A stretch of 64,000 nucleotides of DNA from JBLMYQ01 sp050260055 (GTDB lineage Bacteria > Bacillota > Clostridia > Acetivibrionales > UBA4821), in contig JBLNBO010000038.1 in the NCBI GenBank assembly GCA_050260055.1, positions 3,860-67,859 on the forward strand. The letters run 5' to 3'. This document shows positions 1 through 8,399 of this stretch, piece after piece. The number at the start of each line of letters is the position of its first letter. Positions within the stretch are counted from its first letter, which is position 1. A model generated the notes under the pieces. That model searched no databases. It worked only from the letters and a program-made list of their open reading frames with translations, and was not told the origin of the DNA. The position numbers were made by a program, and so were the translations under genes.

Positions 1-1160
1 TTTATAATAATAAGAACCGTCCCAACTCCAAACAATATATATAATACCTGATAAATGGTCTGATGGTAAATGGTAATTAATACAATTTCAGAAATGCTCC
101 CTAAAATCATACTCCAAACAGAAATCTTAGCCTTGCCGACTGCAAGGTTGAAATTCGCTACTACATTTAGAAGGCATAATGGGAACATTGCAAGGCACAT
201 TAGCTTTATATAAGGAAGTGCCGGGAGAAATCTTGAACCAAAAAATATTTTCGTTATGAGCTCCGGAAAGACAAAAATTCCGGCAACACCAGCACCGCAC
301 AAGACTGAACTATATAGCAGCGCCTTTCTAAGCGACATATAAACATCATTATTTAGTACATTTGCTTCGGTTACCAGAGGGAACATTGCCATTACAATTG
401 CATAAGGAAAATAAAATATTGCCCTGCCGAATATTACTGCCGCCCCATAAACCCCTGATTCGTAAGAAGAAAAATAATGCTTAATCATAATCATATCAAT
501 GTTTGTCAACAAGGTCATACAAAGGGTTACTATAAATATCGGAACTCCATATCTAAAAGCTTTGCTCCTGCCAAGAGCTACATCTTTTTGACCATTTGTT
601 ATAAATCTCTTTCTGATTGCCCAGAACCCATATGCTATAGCTGCTAAATTGCCTATAAGCAGTGCTCCTATAGCACCTTCAAGTTTATATCCTATCAAAA
701 CAAGTATTATACCCAATATTAGCCTTACAATTGGACTTACGACATTTACGATACCTAAACGCCAAAACTGCATTAATCCTTGAAAAGTCCCCACTGAGAT
801 TGGAAGGATAAATACTGTTGCAATTGTGAATACAAGTAAAATTACAGATGATAGCTTATCAATATTTAAGAACCATTTAATTAGCGGAGATAGTGCCAAG
901 AAAGCAGTTGTGAGAATAAGTGTAAATACACTAATATAAAAAAGGGTTTTTCTAAGGAAAAATCCTATTTTAAAAGCCTCTTTGGTAGCAGAATACTCAG
1001 TTATGTACTTTGATACAACCAGGGTAATTGCCGTTCCAGGTACCGAAATAATTGTAATTAGCGAAAACAATGCATTCAAAGCACCATATTCATTAAATGG
1101 CAATAACCTTCCCATAATTATTTGGTAAAGATAATTGCAAATATTAGCTATCATAATCAT
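1..1160 (-). CDS. Oligosaccharide flippase, C-terminus cut by window edge
   Basis: Multi-pass membrane protein of the polysaccharide flippase (MOP/RfbX-like) superfamily, which moves lipid-linked glycans across the membrane. I translated the reverse strand by hand. The frame is open from about 1205 to base 1 and consists of successive hydrophobic segments, with motifs such as GRLLPFNEYGALNALFSL near the N-terminus and SGVYGAAVIFGRAIFYFP about 230 residues later. The start is a problem. The first in-frame ATG (1160) would remove half of the first membrane segment, and an in-frame TAG lies at 1208-1206. A GTG at 1219 would give a natural N-terminus only if one base were added near 1204. It lies downstream of the O-antigen-ligase-like gene on the same strand, consistent with a shared glycan pathway. 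The family call is firm, the start is not. Confidence 0.8.
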   Translation of the reverse strand, partial: MIMIANICNYLYQIIMGRLLPFNEYGALNALFSLITIISVPGTAITLVVSKYITEYSATKEAFKIGFFLRKTLFYISVFTLILTTAFLALSPLIKWFLNIDKLSSVILLVFTIATVFILPISVGTFQGLMQFWRLGIVNVVSPIVRLILGIILVLIGYKLEGAIGALLIGNLAAIAYGFWAIRKRFITNGQKDVALGRSKAFRYGVPIFIVTLCMTLLTNIDMIMIKHYFSSYESGVYGAAVIFGRAIFYFPYAIVMAMFPLVTEANVLNNDVYMSLRKALLYSSVLCGAGVAGIFVFPELITKIFFGSRFLPALPYIKLMCLAMFPLCLLNVVANFNLAVGKAKISVWSMILGSISEIVLITIYHQTIYQVLYILFGVGTVLIII

Positions 1161-1231
1161 AGAGAATATTATAAGACTTCCTTTTTCAAGCTCTTTAAGT
1201 TTAACTATCGGGTTTCACTCCATTCGATTGA

Positions 1232-3949
1232 TTACTTTTTACCCAGCATCTTCTCTGCCTGGCTGACAACTTCATCAAATTCCGTAGTAATGGTTATCGG
1301 CTTTAATGACTGTTTCGCAGCTTCCTCAAATTCTTTCTTTATACCTGCCGCCTTCTTAAAACACTCCACCGCCGTGTTGCCTTTACCTTTTTTAATTGCA
1401 GTCTCACCAGCCATTATATATAATTGCCCCTTTGCAGCATATGCCTCACTAATAAACCTTCCTTGCACAGCAACCTTATCAGCATAAGCAAGCCCTTCCT
1501 CAATATTGCCAGTTGCAATTGAATAAGAAGACATCGTAGATAAAGCATCAAGAGAGTTAGGTTCATTTTTAACATTAAGCTCGATATTTTCTTTTAACTG
1601 CCTTCCTAATTGAGAAATTTGTTCCTTGTCCAGATTTTGCCCTACCATTTGGTACATATTTAGGTATTCAATGTATCTTTGCCTCTTCTTTTCATCAAGT
1701 GGTTGAAGCTTTAAATAATCGCTGTAAATTGGAACTAATACAGGCAAAACCTGTGCAAGCTCTTTCTTAAGAACCTTATTTGAATTAAACTTGCTTTCAT
1801 AAGCATTAGCCTTAGCAATTAAAGCTCTGCCATTTATTGAATTTAATCCTGCAGCAGTGAGAATCAACATCAATATTATGCTAATGACTGTGGTGGCATA
1901 GTTAATGCCAATCATAGCATCGGTATAATTTTGTTTCTTCTCATCTTTGTACATTCTTATCTGAATATCTTGATGGCCTTCACGCATAGTATATAATCCT
2001 GAAATAATCCCGGTTAGAGCCCATACAACTATTGGAATGGCACTTAGTGAAAAATCGAAATCTATGACGCTGTGAGCATATAACGAAAGTATGGTGGTAA
2101 AGATTACTCCAGAAAGAATAATTCTTTGAAAATCTTCCTGATTCTCCGGTTCTTCTTTTTTCCCTTGAATTCTAATCTTAACATAATGGTGAATAATCAA
2201 AACTATGAGGGCTATTAACACTAAAATTCCTAAGAATCCTGTTTCAACCCATAATTGTACTGGATAATTATGAACCTCATTAGAAGAGTATTCATAAGAT
2301 TGATATTGATGATAAGTTGCTCTCCAACCTCCACCGCCAGTTCCAAAAGGATTTGCAGCTATTATCTTAAACGCATCCCCAACAAATACAAATCTTTCCC
2401 AGGCATTATGGGTTTGAAGGCTGATATCCTGAATCCTGTAAACAAGTTCTGTCGGAAGAAACTTATATTGTACAATTATTCTTTTTGTCTTACCTGCTTC
2501 TGCTTCCTTCAAAACAAAATTTGAAAAGGAAGCGCTTGTATTCCGACTGATATTCTGCATCTGGAGCCTTAATATTGCGGTATTTGCTTTAGTTGTAAAG
2601 GTAAGGGTTTTTGATGCTTTTTCATCTTTGCCAGCTGCTGCTACAAGCGGTTCTAAGTTATTAAACTTATCCATACTTAAAACTGATACTATATATGCAT
2701 CTTCTTTTAAACTGTTCGAACGCGAATCGACATAAAAATCCAATGTATACTTTGTTGACGGCTTTATTTTCGTAAGGTCCCTGATAACTACTTTTGCCGA
2801 ATTTGCCTCTGAAGCATCATGCTTAATCACAAGAGGTTTTTCGATATTGAGTGCAATACCTACAAGAACAGCAAGAACTATAATTACTGCTGCGGCAATT
2901 CCTGCATATATTTTAATACTTACATTTATCAAAAATTTCTTTAATATCTGCACCAAGCTTGTTAAAACTGCTGAAATAACTATTCCTGCAAGTATTGTAA
3001 GCCATACTTTTGAATACTGCCCCGAATTTACAAAATTTCCAAACATGGATGAAAATAATACACCTGTAGCTGCAGGAATAACAGCATCAACAATAAAACT
3101 CAGCGATAGCTTTTTATTCCAAAGAGAAATAAAGAGCACCAAGGCCATAACCGGAAGCACTACAATCATTCCTCTGGAGCCTGTAAGGATAAATGTATAA
3201 AACACAATAAATCCTGCTGCTCCGTACCAAGCTCTTTTCCAATATGAATCTGATATCATGAGAAGCCCTGCAATAAGGAAAAATACTGCGCCAAGATATG
3301 AAGCAAGCACGTTGGGATATTGAAGAGTAGAATAAATTCTTTCCGCTTCAAATCCTCCAAAAAATTTAAATGTCATAAGATTTGCCGCTCCTGCTTTAAG
3401 ATGCAACCAAACAGGAATCTGTTGGAGAACCCAATTAATTTTGTTTGTAGCTCCTGCGCCGGCACCGGCATCTATTCCAAGTAAACAAACACCTACTGCA
3501 CTTACTATTATTGCATTAAGCAGAACTTTTATATTCTTATCTTCTTTAATAATATCTCTGCATATTATATAAATTAAGAAGTAATTAATATACCTTAGAA
3601 ATTTGTCCCATGCCCCCTGAGCGCTTGCAAAAAAGCCAAAAACTATTGGGATTGCATAAACTATGACTATCAGTAAAGCGACAATATCCAGCCAGGTCTT
3701 AATTATTTTAAAATCTTTATCAATTAGTCTTTTAATAAGAAAAATTAAGAAAAGCAGTCCAGAATAAAAAAATGTTGTAGCCATTTCTTCATTAAAATAT
3801 AATCCTCTGAAAAATGGTGCATAAAAAAGCAAAAACACCAAACCAATAAGGACACAAATATTTAGCGTTTTAATCAAAGGAAACGGCCTTTTAGAAGTCT
3901 CAACTGCTTTTGGGTTTTTATTTTTAACATTAGAATTTTTCTTACTCAT
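1232..3949 (-). CDS. O-antigen ligase/polymerase family protein with TPR-like tail
   Basis: A 905-residue integral membrane protein of the Wzy/WaaL-like family (Wzy_C), which polymerises or ligates lipid-linked glycans on the outer face of the membrane. Residues 1-25 are basic and cytoplasmic. Hydrophobic segments fill about 28-365, with the family-typical LTGSRG at 255-260. A polar beta-rich insert of about 120 residues (about 370-490) resembles an extracytoplasmic carbohydrate-binding module. The conserved GTGGGGW (536-542) and EVHNYPVQLWVETGFLG (558-574) follow, then more membrane helices, and the last 160 residues look like TPR helices (repeated A-Y/Y-A packing, VECFKKAAGIKKEFEEAA). It is longer than ordinary WaaL proteins (about 400 residues) because of the insert and tail. 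Its stop lies about 12 nt before the GTG considered for the flippase. Confidence 0.85.
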   Translation of the reverse strand: MSKKNSNVKNKNPKAVETSKRPFPLIKTLNICVLIGLVFLLFYAPFFRGLYFNEEMATTFFYSGLLFLIFLIKRLIDKDFKIIKTWLDIVALLIVIVYAIPIVFGFFASAQGAWDKFLRYINYFLIYIICRDIIKEDKNIKVLLNAIIVSAVGVCLLGIDAGAGAGATNKINWVLQQIPVWLHLKAGAANLMTFKFFGGFEAERIYSTLQYPNVLASYLGAVFFLIAGLLMISDSYWKRAWYGAAGFIVFYTFILTGSRGMIVVLPVMALVLFISLWNKKLSLSFIVDAVIPAATGVLFSSMFGNFVNSGQYSKVWLTILAGIVISAVLTSLVQILKKFLINVSIKIYAGIAAAVIIVLAVLVGIALNIEKPLVIKHDASEANSAKVVIRDLTKIKPSTKYTLDFYVDSRSNSLKEDAYIVSVLSMDKFNNLEPLVAAAGKDEKASKTLTFTTKANTAILRLQMQNISRNTSASFSNFVLKEAEAGKTKRIIVQYKFLPTELVYRIQDISLQTHNAWERFVFVGDAFKIIAANPFGTGGGGWRATYHQYQSYEYSSNEVHNYPVQLWVETGFLGILVLIALIVLIIHHYVKIRIQGKKEEPENQEDFQRIILSGVIFTTILSLYAHSVIDFDFSLSAIPIVVWALTGIISGLYTMREGHQDIQIRMYKDEKKQNYTDAMIGINYATTVISIILMLILTAAGLNSINGRALIAKANAYESKFNSNKVLKKELAQVLPVLVPIYSDYLKLQPLDEKKRQRYIEYLNMYQMVGQNLDKEQISQLGRQLKENIELNVKNEPNSLDALSTMSSYSIATGNIEEGLAYADKVAVQGRFISEAYAAKGQLYIMAGETAIKKGKGNTAVECFKKAAGIKKEFEEAAKQSLKPITITTEFDEVVSQAEKMLGKK

Positions 3950-4007
3950 TCGTTTTCTCCCTAATAAAATAATAAATTATTGACTCGAATTAGTTTAACA
4001 TATTTCA

Positions 4008-6176
4008 TTATAAAGATGCAAACAACATAATCATTCTGTAAATCATAACAGCAGCTTCCGCTCTTATGCACAAATCTTCGCCTGCAAATTGTCCATTCTT
4101 GCCTTTTATTATTCCAAGATTTACTATTTTTTCAATTCCTTCCTCAGCCCACTGTGGTATACTTCTCCAATCAGGTAGTTGCACCTTTTCAGAAATCTGG
4201 CATTCTATATTTTTAAATGCTAATGCTCTTGAAATCATTATTGCCATTTCTATTCTGGATATTCTTTGTTTGGGTTTAAAGGTGTTATCTTCAAAGCCAT
4301 TAATTATTCCTATTTTTTTTGCCTTAGATATGTAAGGAACCGCCCATGTACTTATTTCACCCGAATCTCTAAAATCCAAATTTTTATCGCTTTCAAGAAT
4401 TTCACCCATTGCCAAAACAATCATTTTCACTGCTTCTTCCCTAGTAACCTCTATCCCTGGTTGAAATTTTTCCAAACCGTTCCCTTGAACCAATCCCTTT
4501 GATGCCAAATATTCAATCTCTTTTAATGCCCAAGCAAAGTATCCTCCAGAAACATCCGAAAAAGAATATACCATCTGGCTTACGCTTTGTTCCTGATTCT
4601 GAAGCATTGCAGGCATTGGAGTATTTTCTTCCTCTTGCTCAGTCTGATAAGACGAATCTGAATCTGCACTTTCTGCCCAGAACCAAATAACACTGTCATT
4701 ATTTCCAAGCTTATAATTCTTTGCTGAAACTCCTGGAATTTTTCCATTAACCTTGTACTTCCATCCGGCAGTAGATGAAATATCTTCTTTTATTCCATTG
4801 ATTTCACTTACATATGCATCATCATTTTTTGTTTTAAAATCCAGGCCTGTCTGATATAGCGCCTGCAGAGCAGTTTTACCGTATTTTGCATTTTCTTCTA
4901 TTGTAATCTTCTTTATCGGATAAATCATGCTGTCAAGTTTTCCTGTTACCGAAACATTAACTGTAATACTGCCCGGATTATTCTCTTCTTCATTCGAACC
5001 GGATGAATCTCCTGAATGGTTATTCCCTTCAGTAAGAGGGGTAAGATATTTAAAATAGTATTCAGCCAAAGCTGAAAGTTCTTCATAGGTTGAATATTTT
5101 ATATCGAAACCGCTTTTGAAACTTCCATCCGGATTTTGATTCTCCAGCATAACTGAGATAAGGTTTTTGCCATTCTTATTCCAGCTTCCTTCGGTGGGAT
5201 TGATATTCAAATCAAGAAGCATCATAACTACTTCTGCTGTAGTATCGCAATTCGGCTCTCCCCAAGCTTCGATAGCACCCGAATCGGTCTGCGCATTATT
5301 AATTGCGTCAATTGCATTCTTAATAATTGGATATTGGGTATCGCATCCTAGAATCTTAAGCGAACGCACAATTCTTGCTGTAGTGTCTATATCCGTAAAG
5401 CCCCAATCTTCAAATAAACCGTTATTATAGCTTAGTCCCTCAAAATAGGTGATTAGCTCATCTTTTTTTGGTATTTCTACCCCTGCCTTATCAAGAGCAA
5501 TTATTGCAAGAACATCTGTATAAACACCCTCTCCAAAGGTTCCATTATTTTTTTGCTTATCAATCAAAAGCTTTGCAATATCCTTGCCATAGAAATCTGA
5601 CACATTTTTCTTCATACCGGCTAAGGCATAAACAAGCTTCGCAAGCTCTCCCACTGTTGACTCGCCATCTATGTCCAAGGACGAAAGATATTCAAGATAG
5701 GTAGTTTTATCCTGTTTGGGAACATTGATGTCCACTCCGGCATTACCCAATGCGGAAGCAATATAATAATGCCCCGTATAACTCCCGAAACTGCCATCAC
5801 TGCTTTGAGTTCCTTTTAGGAAGCTTGCCGCTTTTTGAATAACTGGTTCATTATATGTTTTGAATGTAACCTTTTTTGCTTGTCCGCCATAGACAGCTTT
5901 TACAACCCCGGTTTCAATATTCCACGGGTCAGCTGAATCAAGCATTACTATATAATTTGCCCCTGTAGAGGTAACCTTTTTCCCATTGTAATACCATCTT
6001 ATTCCTGAGTAGGCATCCATAGATACACTATCTGTTGAAAGAAATATTTCTGAATTGCTAAGGTAGTATGCGCCTTCGTGCGGCTGTATTATTTCAAAGT
6101 CTGCAGACGCTAGTCTGCAAAATGAAAATATTATTAGAAATAGAGTCATTGTAATAATGCTAAGTTTTTTCATCAT
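4008..6176 (-). CDS. Secreted intrinsic-factor-like protein: alpha/alpha repeats, DUF4430, three SLH domains
   Basis: A 722-residue exported surface protein. The signal peptide is about 1-25 (cleavage after ASA). Residues about 110-380 hold five or so prenyltransferase/terpene-cyclase-type repeats (QSSDGSFGSY, KNNGTFGEGVYTD, NNGLFEDWG, TDSGAIEAWGEPNCDTT, NPDGSFKSG), which fold as an alpha/alpha barrel. Residues about 403-505 are a DUF4430 domain (TALQALYQTG, GWKYKVNG, DSVIWFW), the family that contains the C-terminal domain of transcobalamin and intrinsic factor. Residues about 538-722 are three SLH repeats that would tether it to secondary wall polymer. The barrel plus DUF4430 order is that of animal cobalamin carriers. 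It is the last gene of the cobalamin-riboswitch locus. Corrinoid binding is inference from architecture and context, and another small ligand cannot be excluded. Confidence 0.75.
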   Translation of the reverse strand: MMKKLSIITMTLFLIIFSFCRLASADFEIIQPHEGAYYLSNSEIFLSTDSVSMDAYSGIRWYYNGKKVTSTGANYIVMLDSADPWNIETGVVKAVYGGQAKKVTFKTYNEPVIQKAASFLKGTQSSDGSFGSYTGHYYIASALGNAGVDINVPKQDKTTYLEYLSSLDIDGESTVGELAKLVYALAGMKKNVSDFYGKDIAKLLIDKQKNNGTFGEGVYTDVLAIIALDKAGVEIPKKDELITYFEGLSYNNGLFEDWGFTDIDTTARIVRSLKILGCDTQYPIIKNAIDAINNAQTDSGAIEAWGEPNCDTTAEVVMMLLDLNINPTEGSWNKNGKNLISVMLENQNPDGSFKSGFDIKYSTYEELSALAEYYFKYLTPLTEGNNHSGDSSGSNEEENNPGSITVNVSVTGKLDSMIYPIKKITIEENAKYGKTALQALYQTGLDFKTKNDDAYVSEINGIKEDISSTAGWKYKVNGKIPGVSAKNYKLGNNDSVIWFWAESADSDSSYQTEQEEENTPMPAMLQNQEQSVSQMVYSFSDVSGGYFAWALKEIEYLASKGLVQGNGLEKFQPGIEVTREEAVKMIVLAMGEILESDKNLDFRDSGEISTWAVPYISKAKKIGIINGFEDNTFKPKQRISRIEMAIMISRALAFKNIECQISEKVQLPDWRSIPQWAEEGIEKIVNLGIIKGKNGQFAGEDLCIRAEAAVMIYRMIMLFASL

Positions 6177-6250
6177 ATCCTCCTAATGTTTATTTTCTTT
6201 GTGTCATTGTATTTTTGGCAGGCACACAGGCACATGGGTTTGTTAACTTC

Positions 6251-7465
6251 CTACCTTTCTTTCATAACCTGAAAAACACTTTTCGAATAATAGTAATCCG
6301 TTAGAGCGGTTAATGCTCTGGCTGTTGCCAGCATATCTGCTTCTCCGCCGCGAGCATGGCTGAATCCTCCATCCGCCAGCTGAAATGACATTATAAAATC
6401 AATCATATTTTTATCCGTTCCTTTTATCCATCCTTTTGAAACCGGATTAATTTCTAAGGCAATCAAGCCTTGAACCACAGTCGAGGCTGTATCCGGGTTT
6501 TCCTGCCCATATATTTCAAATCCGCCATCCGGTGTCTGCTTTGACCTTAGAAACTCCAAGGCCCTAGAAACATTCCTATCAGCAGAATTCTTGCCTAATA
6601 TACTAAAAGCAGTAAGAGCCATAGCAGTCATATCCAAATCAGATTTTGCTCCTGTAAAAATTCCAAAGCCCCCATCAGAATTCTGCTTCGAAACCAGCCA
6701 GTTATATGCTTTATCAGAAGCGGGAACTTTTTCTCCGGCCGAGTATAGTGATACAATTCCCCAAATGTGAGAATTAATAAGTCTTTCTCCCTTTCCCTCG
6801 ATTGTATCAGCAAACTTTCCAGAAACCTGCTGGCTTTTTTTTACTGTTTCGACCAGATTCATCCCTGCAAAAGCTTTTGGGTTACTCCCTGCTGAAATAA
6901 TTCCTAATATTGACCTTTGATAATCAGTAGCTCTGGATAAATCAAAATCATTACCCTGTTTAATCTCTTTTTCTTTCCATTCTAATGATTTTTCATTCTT
7001 TTTAGCCGATTCCCTCTCGGCAGAATAGATTGCAATTGATGGCCAATCAAGGAATCCTTTATAATCGTTTTTTGAATAATATGAATTTATATAGCTTTTT
7101 GCAAGCTTGATAGAAACCAAAACATTTTTGCGCAGTTCATTATCAAAGCTATCTTCAGCAGCAGCTTTATTCTGGCTCTGTAATTTTTCATGTGGAATAG
7201 CTATTTCTTTATTTTGCAAAGCGGCTACAGCCGATTTTCCTTCAGCTTGAAACTCTGGCTGTTTTGGAGTAATAACAGCTTGTTCTTCTTGAAAACCTTT
7301 AGCCGCGGGCAAGGTTGTCTCTGTTATATTTTCAGTCGAAACACTTAAAGGGTTAACTTTCGGAGTCGCCAAATTGGTTTGATTGGGCTGTATCCTTGTT
7401 AAAACAATAAAGGCAATTGCAATGCCGCAAAGCATTAATGAAGCTATTAAAATTATTTTTTTAAT
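6251..7465 (-). CDS. Secreted prenyltransferase/terpene-cyclase-repeat protein, probable ATT start
   Basis: Exported protein whose C-terminal half (about residues 200-390) carries the repeats seen in its 722-residue neighbour (QNSDGGFGIFTG, QTPDGGFEIYGQENPDTAST, QLADGGFSHARGGEADMLA), an alpha/alpha barrel related to the N-terminal domain of intrinsic factor. It has no DUF4430 or SLH domain. Residues about 25-100 are a low-complexity Q/E/K/A linker. The first ATG (7435) leaves a signal peptide without its positive N-terminus. Ten codons upstream an ATT (7465-7463) gives IKKIILIASLMLCGIAIAF, a complete signal peptide, 7-8 nt after a strong AAAGGAGTG, and an in-frame TGA lies just before. I therefore place the start at the ATT. 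It lies between the ECF S component and the SLH-anchored protein. The barrel is clear; the ligand is not known. Confidence 0.7.
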   Translation of the reverse strand: MKKIILIASLMLCGIAIAFIVLTRIQPNQTNLATPKVNPLSVSTENITETTLPAAKGFQEEQAVITPKQPEFQAEGKSAVAALQNKEIAIPHEKLQSQNKAAAEDSFDNELRKNVLVSIKLAKSYINSYYSKNDYKGFLDWPSIAIYSAERESAKKNEKSLEWKEKEIKQGNDFDLSRATDYQRSILGIISAGSNPKAFAGMNLVETVKKSQQVSGKFADTIEGKGERLINSHIWGIVSLYSAGEKVPASDKAYNWLVSKQNSDGGFGIFTGAKSDLDMTAMALTAFSILGKNSADRNVSRALEFLRSKQTPDGGFEIYGQENPDTASTVVQGLIALEINPVSKGWIKGTDKNMIDFIMSFQLADGGFSHARGGEADMLATARALTALTDYYYSKSVFQVMKER

Positions 7466-7486
7466 GATAAATCACTCCTTTAATTG

Positions 7487-7625
7487 GGCGACTTTTCCGC
7501 CGATTTTGGTCGGTCAAAAGCGGCAAATAGTTTTTTTAATATCTATTTGGGTCGCTCTAAAGTTTTCTCTCAAAAGAGGTAACCTAAGGTTCCTCTTTTG
7601 TAATCTCCTCCTCTAGCCCCCAAAT
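7487..7625. repeat. Dispersed intergenic repeat R1, copy a
   Basis: Two modules shared with other places in the window. 7487-7531 (ggcgacttttccgccgatttt and following) matches 16815-16856. 7545-7625 matches the reverse strand of about 30638-30712, including a hairpin with arms CAAAAGAGG and CCTCTTTTG. The remaining bases to 7805 contain further hairpin-forming sequence (around 7672-7735) whose layout mirrors copy c, although its bases differ. No ORF or promoter was recognised in 7626-7805. Confidence 0.75.
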
Positions 7626-7805
7626 TCTTATCAAAGACCTTCTATGCTTTTGCTTCACTCATTCTCGCTGTCGGTTTCACATCAGCATCCCTGCTCCCGA
7701 AACCTGAAATTCACATCGTGCGAATTTCTCAGCTTCATTCACTACACTAATCAAGAAGCTCTAATGCCAAGAATTTAATCGGGGCAAAACTTTAAACCAT
7801 TTAAT

Positions 7806-8399
7806 CTATATAGTTTCAATCAGCATTTTCTTTTTAAACCTAGTCACTATACTTACAAACTCTCCTCCAAACAGCCAAGCAAAAATAATATTTCCAACTG
7901 AATGCATGGTATCAAACCAAAAACTCGCCGCACATAAAATCAGAAAACCTTTTAGGCTATGTGGTGAAGTATAAGAATACCAAGTCCAGAAGTTCATTAT
8001 CCATCCGAAAAAGAACCCCCACATTCCGCAAAAAATTGTAAAGAATATTCTATTATAATTAATCTTTAATCTGGATATAAAACCGGCTGTTACCCCGGCT
8101 AATCCCCAAGCAATCATTTGCCACGGCGTCCAAGGTCCTTGCCCCAAAAAGAAATTTGAGATTCCAGCCGAAAGAACACCTGTAACAAATCCAGCTAACG
8201 GCCCCATAGAATAACCAGTCACGATTACAATGAATGTTGTAGGCTGAACATTAGGAATTGCAGCAAAAGGAATTCTGCAAAGCGCCCCTAAAGCAGACAT
8301 TACAGAAACAAGCGCAATCTGTTTGTTATTGATATTTTTCTTTTCATATACAAACAGCCCCAAAGCTATAATTATTATGATTAGCAGTGTCATAACCAT
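7806..8399 (-). CDS. ECF transporter S component, probably cobalamin type (CbrT-like)
   Basis: A 197-residue membrane protein with about six hydrophobic segments, the substrate-binding subunit of an energy-coupling-factor importer. The region PTTFIVIVTGYSMGPLAGF, then SNFFLGQGPWTPWQM and WGLAGVTAGFI, is typical of S components, in particular of the group assigned to cobalamin (CbrT). Its start overlaps the end of the EcfA gene by 56 nt, so translation is probably coupled. Cobalamin specificity is inferred from the riboswitch at the head of the operon together with the family look; the S component alone would also fit other vitamins. Confidence 0.75.
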   Translation of the reverse strand: MVMTLLIIIIIALGLFVYEKKNINNKQIALVSVMSALGALCRIPFAAIPNVQPTTFIVIVTGYSMGPLAGFVTGVLSAGISNFFLGQGPWTPWQMIAWGLAGVTAGFISRLKINYNRIFFTIFCGMWGFFFGWIMNFWTWYSYTSPHSLKGFLILCAASFWFDTMHSVGNIIFAWLFGGEFVSIVTRFKKKMLIETI

